Of a DNA stretch of 23,898 bases, positions 19,365-23,898 are shown in pieces. A program made the position numbers and the translations under genes. Source of the DNA: DATLZM01 sp035559315 (GTDB taxonomy: Bacteria > Actinomycetota > UBA4738 > HRBIN12). Each line of letters starts with the position of its first letter. The first letter of the stretch is position 1. The notes below the pieces were generated by a model. The model worked only from the letters and a program-made list of their open reading frames with translations, was not told the DNA's origin and did not search any database. The stretch is taken from the NCBI GenBank assembly GCA_035559315.1, contig DATMBJ010000137.1, forward strand, positions 1 through 23,898, read 5' to 3'.

Positions 19365-19847
19365 ATGCGGTACCTCCTCGACACCGTGGTCCTGATCTGG
19401 GCGGTCCGAGGCCTCCACGAGGCGCCCCGGGTGCTCCGTCGTCTGCGGGAGCGGGGCGACCTGGCGGTGGCCTCGATCACGATCCTCGAGCTCCGCAGGG
19501 CGCTCCTGCCGGAGGAGTTCCGCCGGGCCGAGGAGGAGCTCGAGGGGGTCGAGGTGCTCCCGCTCGACGCGGCGACCGCTCGCGCCGCCGGCGACTACCT
19601 GGTCCGCTGCTTCGACGAGGGGTACCGGACCGACTTCTTCGCCGGGATCATCCAAGCCACGGCGGCCAGGGCCGGCCGTGCGCTCGTCACCTACGGGCCG
19701 CACCAGTACCCCCTCGCCGACTGCGAGATCGTCCCGCTGCGGGAGCTCGCGGAGGAGCCGGCGGCCGCCGGGGAGGCCGGCGCCGGGCGGGAGGCGACCG
19801 GCGCGGAAGGGCAGGCTACCGGGGGGGCGGGGCCCAGCCCGCCGTGA
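19365..19847 (+). CDS. PIN-domain protein (VapC-like, no antitoxin beside it)
   Basis: A 160-residue protein. Residues 1-125 form a PIN nuclease-like domain: Asp6 in RYLLDTVVLIWAV, Glu42 in ITILELRRALL and Asp90 in RTDFFAGIIQATAARAG are three of the acidic metal ligands. The fourth-position TxN motif reads TYGPHQYP. VapC-type members cut tRNA or rRNA. There is no antitoxin gene upstream on the same strand, since the neighbour is the divergent DUF3039 gene, so toxin function is uncertain. From about residue 128 the protein is an Ala/Gly/Glu-rich tail that overlaps the 3' end of the convergent amidohydrolase gene by 32 bases. The tail may be non-functional. No Shine-Dalgarno sequence is present. 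Confidence 0.8.
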   Translation: MRYLLDTVVLIWAVRGLHEAPRVLRRLRERGDLAVASITILELRRALLPEEFRRAEEELEGVEVLPLDAATARAAGDYLVRCFDEGYRTDFFAGIIQATAARAGRALVTYGPHQYPLADCEIVPLRELAEEPAAAGEAGAGREATGAEGQATGGAGPSPP

Positions 19848-21138
19848 CCCGCGCCACCTCGGCCCGGATCGCGTCCTCGTCGACCCGGACCGGCCGGCCG
19901 TCCTCGACGATCGGCTCGCCGCCGACCAGCACCCGCCGGATCGCCTCGGGCTGCATCGCGTAGACCACCTGCCTCTCGGCGGTCCCGGCGGGCTGGAGGG
20001 AGAGCGCCTCGAGGTCGAGCACGACGAGGTCGGCGAGGTAGCCCGCCGCGATCCGCCCCACGGGGAGCCCGAGCATCTCCCCGCCCCGGGCCGTGCCGGC
20101 GAGGAGGACCTGTTCCGCCGTGACCGCCTCGGCGTCCGCGTCGCGGGCCTTCGCGAGGAGCGCGGCCATCCGCATCTCCTCGAACACGCTCCGCCGGCTG
20201 TTCGTGCACCCCCCGTCGGTGCCCAGGCAGACCGGGATCCCGCGGGCGAGCATGTCCCGGAGGGGCGCCACGCCGTCGCCGAGGAACGCGTTCGCGCTCG
20301 GGTTGTGGACCACCCGGACCCCGCGCTCGGCCAGGACCGCCAGGTCCTCCTGGTCCACCCACACGCAGTGGACCGCCACGGTCCGCTCCGAGAGGACGCC
20401 GAGCGAGTCGAGGAACCCGACCGGCGAGCGCCCGTACCGTTCGAGCGCCATCTCCCGCTCGTACCGCCCCTCGGCCACGTGGATGTGGAAGGGCAGGCCG
20501 AGCTCGGCGGCGAGGTCCGCCCCGGCCCGGATCATCTCCGGGCTCGCGCCGTGGATCGAGTGCGGCGCCGGCTGGCAGACGGCGAGGGGGTCGCCCCGGA
20601 GCTCCTCGTGGAGCGCCCGGAAGTTCCGGACCGCCTCCTCCGGCGTCTCGAGGTAGCGGGCCGGCGCCCCGGCCCAGTCGTACATCGACCGCGCGAGCAC
20701 GAGCCGGATCCCGATCTCCCGCGCCGCCTCGACCACCGCGAGGTCGTTCCCGTTCCCGCGGTCGTGGAGGTAGAAGAAGTCCACGACGGTCGTGACCCCG
20801 GCCCGCGCGAGCTCGGCGAGGTCGAGGAGCGCGCCGGCCCGGATCGCCCTCCGGTCGAGCCGCTCGGAGAACGGGTACAGCACCCGGTCCCGCCAGCGGT
20901 GGAACGCGAGGTCGTCCCCGAGCCCGCGGAGCAGCACCTGGAACGAGTGGTCGTGGCCGTTCACGCAGCCGGGGAGGACGGCCACGTCCCCCCAGTCCTC
21001 GACGGGCCGGTCGGGGAAGCGGCGCGCGAGCTCCTCCGGGGCCCCGGTGGCGAGGATCGCTCCGTCCTCCACGGCGAACGCGTGTCGCCGCCGCCAGCGG
21101 TCCTCGGCGAAGACGAGCTCGGCCCGGACGATCCTCAC
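19816..21138 (-). CDS. Amidohydrolase, ATZ/TRZ-type, candidate formimidoylglutamate deiminase-like enzyme
   Basis: A 440-residue TIM-barrel metal hydrolase of the cytosine-deaminase-like group. Metal ligands are His62 and His64 in NGHDHSFQ, His218/His220 in HIHVAEG, His257 in VHCVW, and Asp308 in LGTDGGCTN. FHRWRDRVLYPFSERLD and VVDFFYLHDRGNGND recall the WxWRExMY and FHYLHH segments of HutF. The GTDG...FEEMRMAALL region is closer to SsnA/MtaD and triazine hydrolases. It is not HutI. Being divergent from hutH, it might deaminate a histidine breakdown product such as formimidoylglutamate, but that is inference and other deaminase or guanine-type substrates remain possible. GTG 21138 follows TAGGAA at 6 bases. 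The 3' end overlaps the PIN gene. Confidence 0.8.
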   Translation of the reverse strand: MRIVRAELVFAEDRWRRRHAFAVEDGAILATGAPEELARRFPDRPVEDWGDVAVLPGCVNGHDHSFQVLLRGLGDDLAFHRWRDRVLYPFSERLDRRAIRAGALLDLAELARAGVTTVVDFFYLHDRGNGNDLAVVEAAREIGIRLVLARSMYDWAGAPARYLETPEEAVRNFRALHEELRGDPLAVCQPAPHSIHGASPEMIRAGADLAAELGLPFHIHVAEGRYEREMALERYGRSPVGFLDSLGVLSERTVAVHCVWVDQEDLAVLAERGVRVVHNPSANAFLGDGVAPLRDMLARGIPVCLGTDGGCTNSRRSVFEEMRMAALLAKARDADAEAVTAEQVLLAGTARGGEMLGLPVGRIAAGYLADLVVLDLEALSLQPAGTAERQVVYAMQPEAIRRVLVGGEPIVEDGRPVRVDEDAIRAEVARVTAGWAPPPR

Positions 21139-21147
21139 GCGGGGTTC

Positions 21148-21183
21148 CTACCACACCCGGCCGCCGGGGCCGGGGTGTAGCCT
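21148..21183. promoter_or_regulatory. Near-palindromic divergent promoter between amidohydrolase and hutH
   Basis: The gap of 52 bases is dominated by an imperfect dyad: CTACCACACCCGGCC (21148-21162) and GGCCGGGGTGTAG (21168-21180). The dyad ends in TAG on each side, overlapping TAGGAA (21150-21145, minus, 6 bases from GTG 21138) and TAGCCT (21178-21183, plus, 7 bases from GTG 21191). It could bind a dimeric regulator that controls both genes. Confidence 0.5.
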
Positions 21184-21190
21184 TCGCGCC

Positions 21191-22720
21191 GTGGCCGTTC
21201 GCCTCGGGGAGCGGATCTCGCTCGAGGACGTGGTCGCGGTGGCCCGCGGCGCGGCGGTGGAGCTCGGGCCCGAGGCGCGGGCCCGGATGGAGGCCTCCCG
21301 GGCCGTCGTCGAGGAGAAGGTCCGGGCCGGCGAGACCGTCTACGGCGTGACCACCGGGTTCGGGGCCCTGGCCGACGTCCGGATCGAGCCCCGGGCCGCG
21401 GCCCTGCTCCAGGAGCGGATCGTGCGCTCCCACGCCACGGCGGTCGGGCCGCTCCTCGCGCGCGAGGAGGCCCGGGCGATGCTGTTCCTCCGGGCCCACG
21501 TCCTGGCCCTGGGGCGCTCAGGGGTCCGTCCGCTGCTGGTGGAGCGGATGGTGGAGCTCCTGAACCGGGACCTGGTCCCGGCGGTGCCGGAGCAGGGCTC
21601 GCTCGGGGCCTCGGGCGACCTCGCGCCCCTCGCCCACCTCGCGCTCCCGCTCCTCGGCCGGGGCGCGGTCCTCGACCCGGACGGGCGGCCGGTCCCCGCG
21701 GGGGAGGCCATGGCTCGGGCCGGCCTCCCCCCCATCGCGCTCGAGGCCAAGGAGGGGCTGGCCCTGGTGAACGGCACCCAGGGGATGCTCGCCGTGGGCG
21801 CGCTGGCGGCGGCCCGGGCCGGGGGGCTGCTGCGGGCCGCGGACGTGGCGGCGGCGATGACGATCGAGGCCGCGCTCGGGACCGACCGGCCCTTCGACGA
21901 GCGGCTCCACCGGCTCCGGCCGCACCCGGGCCAGGCGGCGTCGGCGGCGAACCTCCGCCGGCTGCTCGCGGGGAGCGGGATCGTCGCCTCCCACCGGGAG
22001 AGCACGCACCTCGTCCAGGACGCGTACTCGCTGCGGTGCGCGCCCCAGGTCCACGGCGCCGCGCGGGACGCGCTCGCCTACGCGCGGGCGGCGCTCGAGG
22101 TCGAGCTGGGCTCGGTCTCGGACAACCCGGTCGTCCTGGCCGAGGACGGCGAGGTCCTCTCCGGGGGGAACTTCCACGGCCAGCCGCTGGCCGTGCCGAT
22201 GGACGCGCTGGCCCTCGCGCTCGTGGGCGTCGCGGGGATCTCCGAGCGGCGCCTGTACCGGCTCCTGGACCCCCGCGCGAGCAACGGGCTCCCGGCGTTC
22301 CTGGTCCGGGAGGGCGGCCTGAACTCGGGCTTCATGCTCGCCCAGTACACGGCGGCCTCGCTGGTCTCGGAGTCGAAGGCCCTCGCCCACCCGGCGTCGG
22401 TGGACTCGATCCCCTCCTCCGCCGGCCAGGAGGACCACGTGAGCATGGGGATGACGGCGGCCCGGCACCTCCGGGCGGTCGTGGCGAACGCCGAGGTCGT
22501 GGTGGCGATCGAGGCCCTCGCCGCCGCCCAGGCGCTCGACCTCCGCGCGCCGCTCCTGGCGGCGCCGGGGACCGCGGCGGCCCGGGACGCGCTCCGGGCC
22601 CGGGTCCCGTTCCTCGAGGAGGACCGGGAGCTCGGGCCGGACGTCGAGGCCGCCGTCGAGCTCGTGCGCTCGGGCGCGCTCGCGGCCGCCGCCGAGGCCG
22701 CGGTGGGACCCCTCGACTAG
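21191..22720 (+). CDS. hutH: Histidine ammonia-lyase
   Basis: A 509-residue enzyme of normal length that converts histidine to urocanate and ammonia. The MIO prosthetic group forms from Ala140-Ser141-Gly142 in GSLGASGDLAPLAH. VYGVTTGFGALADV near residues 48-61, the SHATAVG segment, EGLALVNGTQGM, QDAYSLRCAPQVHGA, SDNPVV and QEDHVSMGM are other signatures and active-site residues. The phenylalanine/tyrosine ammonia-lyase extension is absent, and with hutU close by, histidine is the natural substrate. I start at GTG 21191 because TAGCCT ends 7 bases upstream and VRLGERISLEDVVAVA fits the family start; the frame extends further upstream but is antisense there. It is divergent from the amidohydrolase. 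The stop TAG lies inside a strong hairpin. Confidence 0.95.
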   Translation: MAVRLGERISLEDVVAVARGAAVELGPEARARMEASRAVVEEKVRAGETVYGVTTGFGALADVRIEPRAAALLQERIVRSHATAVGPLLAREEARAMLFLRAHVLALGRSGVRPLLVERMVELLNRDLVPAVPEQGSLGASGDLAPLAHLALPLLGRGAVLDPDGRPVPAGEAMARAGLPPIALEAKEGLALVNGTQGMLAVGALAAARAGGLLRAADVAAAMTIEAALGTDRPFDERLHRLRPHPGQAASAANLRRLLAGSGIVASHRESTHLVQDAYSLRCAPQVHGAARDALAYARAALEVELGSVSDNPVVLAEDGEVLSGGNFHGQPLAVPMDALALALVGVAGISERRLYRLLDPRASNGLPAFLVREGGLNSGFMLAQYTAASLVSESKALAHPASVDSIPSSAGQEDHVSMGMTAARHLRAVVANAEVVVAIEALAAAQALDLRAPLLAAPGTAAARDALRARVPFLEEDRELGPDVEAAVELVRSGALAAAAEAAVGPLD

Positions 22721-22737
22721 TCCCTCATGGACTAGTC
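22715..22737. terminator. Hairpin terminator-like element at the hutH stop
   Basis: GACTAGTCC (22715-22723) pairs with GGACTAGTC (22729-22737): a perfect 9-bp stem with loop CTCAT. Because GACTAGTC is self-complementary, the element is also a direct repeat (GACTAGTCCC at 22715 and 22730). The first arm contains the hutH stop codon. It lies between two convergent genes and lacks a T-tract. Confidence 0.5.
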
Positions 22738-22762
22738 CCCGTCAGAAGGAGCCGGGCCCCGG

Positions 22763-23896
22763 TCAGGAGTGGTAGATGGCCACCCGGGTCCCCAGCGGCA
22801 GGAGGCGGTGGATCCAGGTCGCGCTCCACATCGGGACCCGGACGCAGCCGTGGCTCGCCGGGTAGGGGGGGACCTCCGGCCACCCGTGGATCGCCCGGAG
22901 CCCGTCGAAGTAGCTCGGGTAGTAGAGGCGGTTGGGGCTGTAGCCGGCGAGCTTCCGGTACACGCGGAACGCGCCGTCGCGCGTGGCGCCGCCCGCGCCC
23001 GTGGAGACGTGGAGGATCGCGGCCACCTCGCCGTCCTCCACCAGGAGCAGGACCTGCCGGGTCTGGTCGACCTCCACGTGGCGGCCGGGGTCGTCGAAGC
23101 GGGGCCGGGGCCGGCGGGGGTCGGCGAGCGCCCGCCAGACCGCCGCGTCCACGGTTCCGCGCCGCCGCATCCCCTGGACCTTCGTGAAGGCCATCACGGC
23201 GTCGGCGGTGGGGACCCCGAAGCGCTCGTCCACGCCCGGGAGGTGGTAGCGCAGCTCGACCAGACGTCGTTCGAGCGCGCGGACCGCCGGGCCCTCGTCG
23301 CCCACGGCGAGGGAGGGGAGGGGGGTCGAGCGGGGCGGGCTCGCCCCGCGGGCCGGGAGGTGGTCCTCGTCGCCCGGGAACCGCACCACGGCCCGGTAGC
23401 GCCCGGGGAGCGGCACGCGGAAGGACGCCCGCACCTCCCCGTCCTCGTCCAGGCTCGCCCGCCGGCTGACCACGACGCGCCCGGACCGCCGGAGCTCGAC
23501 GACGACGGCGAGTCCCGGGTGCGCCGGTTGGACGCTCACCCGGACCTGAGCCCGGTCGAACAGGCGCACGTCGCCGAGGGCCGCCGTCACCGCGGGGCGG
23601 ACGCCGATCGCCACGGGCGCGCTCGCCGCCCCGCCCCACTCCGCGTGGACCAGCGCGTTCGCCGCGGGGACGAACCCGAACCCGAACGCGCCGGCGGCGT
23701 CGGTCGTGGCCTGGCCGAGGGCCGCGCCGTCCGCGCCCACCACCCGCACCACCTGCCCGGGGGCCGGCGGGTCGATGGCGCCGGTGAGCCGCACCGTCCC
23801 CCCGTAGGTGACGACGGTCGGCGACGCCTCGAGGGTCACCGCCCCCTGGGCGGCCGCGGGCCTCCCCGGCACCAGGGCGATGGCGGCGGCCACCAC
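22763..23896 (-). CDS. Exported L,D-transpeptidase (YkuD) with peptidoglycan-binding domain; N-terminus probably outside window
   Basis: At least 377 residues are visible. The visible N-terminus (VAAAIALVPGRPAAAQ) is the hydrophobic end of a signal peptide, with no positively charged start, so the true start is probably beyond the window; the GTG at 23896 is only nominal. About residues 17-190 look like two beta-sandwich (Ig-like) domains, with TVRLTGAIDPPAPGQVVRV and PGLAVVVELRRSGRVVV. Residues 195-255 form a peptidoglycan-binding domain (GDEGPAVRALERRLVELRY, then ERFGVPTADAVMAFTKVQG). The C-terminus is the YkuD catalytic domain: IHGWPEVPPYPASHGCVRVP has the catalytic His and Cys. The enzyme makes 3-3 cross-links or attaches proteins to the cell wall outside the membrane. 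It is convergent with hutH. Confidence 0.9.
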   Translation of the reverse strand: MVAAAIALVPGRPAAAQGAVTLEASPTVVTYGGTVRLTGAIDPPAPGQVVRVVGADGAALGQATTDAAGAFGFGFVPAANALVHAEWGGAASAPVAIGVRPAVTAALGDVRLFDRAQVRVSVQPAHPGLAVVVELRRSGRVVVSRRASLDEDGEVRASFRVPLPGRYRAVVRFPGDEDHLPARGASPPRSTPLPSLAVGDEGPAVRALERRLVELRYHLPGVDERFGVPTADAVMAFTKVQGMRRRGTVDAAVWRALADPRRPRPRFDDPGRHVEVDQTRQVLLLVEDGEVAAILHVSTGAGGATRDGAFRVYRKLAGYSPNRLYYPSYFDGLRAIHGWPEVPPYPASHGCVRVPMWSATWIHRLLPLGTRVAIYHS

Positions 23897-23898
23897 AA

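Noticed and set aside
19816..21138. The amidohydrolase as HutI (imidazolonepropionase)
   Set aside because: HutI has a different N-terminal metal motif (PGFVDPHTH-like) and a different C-terminal pattern. Here NGHDHSFQ and LGTDGGCTN place it with ATZ/TRZ and HutF-like deaminases.
1..23898. Mobile elements, prophage, CRISPR or genomic-island signs
   Set aside because: No transposase, integrase or phage protein, no terminal inverted repeats, no regularly spaced repeats and no tRNA-linked junction were seen. Base composition looks even across the window.

Overview
This is a very GC-rich (my impression, above 70%), gene-dense chromosomal segment with about 22 protein-coding genes on both strands. 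I see no tRNA or rRNA genes, no insertion sequences, no phage genes and no CRISPR array. Several markers suggest a member of the Actinomycetota, probably a poorly cultivated lineage: a DUF3039 protein, an actinobacterial-type seven-iron ferredoxin, a luciferase-like F420-type oxidoreductase, an FrhB-type F420 protein, and a cbs-X-metB/cgl gene order like that of mycobacteria. The species cannot be named from this sequence.

Layout. 1-1616 (minus): a heavy-metal P-type ATPase cut by the window edge, its ArsR/SmtB metal sensor with a clear operator, and an alpha/beta hydrolase. 1628-4336: an LLM-family oxidoreductase, a ferredoxin, and a convergent FrhB-like iron-sulfur flavoprotein, together a possible F420/ferredoxin redox group. 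4451-6642: a cupredoxin-like lipoprotein, a HesB/IscA protein and a MerA/Lpd-like flavoprotein disulfide reductase. 6746-7951: a three-gene operon of CoA-type Nudix hydrolase, CoA-binding-domain protein and a 54-residue protein. 7955-9861: a secreted glucose/sorbosone-dehydrogenase-like protein and a glyoxalase-like protein divergent from it. 9854-13257 (minus): a transsulfuration operon of cystathionine beta-synthase, DUF429 protein and cystathionine gamma-synthase/lyase. 13352-16580: two tandem receiver-GGDEF proteins, both reading GGDDF, facing a convergent receiver-histidine kinase. 16814-22720: histidine utilisation genes hutU and hutH, with a Nudix hydrolase, a DUF3039 protein, an orphan PIN-domain protein and a HutF-like amidohydrolase between them. 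22763-23896 (minus): an exported L,D-transpeptidase whose N-terminus probably lies outside the window.

Regulation. Many genes have a TANNNT box only 6 to 8 bases before the start codon and no Shine-Dalgarno sequence, which points to widespread leaderless transcripts. Internal operon genes have good ribosome binding sites or ATGA/GTGA overlaps. GC-rich hairpins without T-tracts lie between several convergent gene pairs and probably end transcription.

No wholly new multi-gene system is evident. The most interesting items are the paired GGDDF response regulators with the facing receiver-kinase, the possible ferredoxin:F420 redox group, the CoA-linked operon, the cbs-DUF429-cgl operon, and the hut region with its unassigned amidohydrolase.
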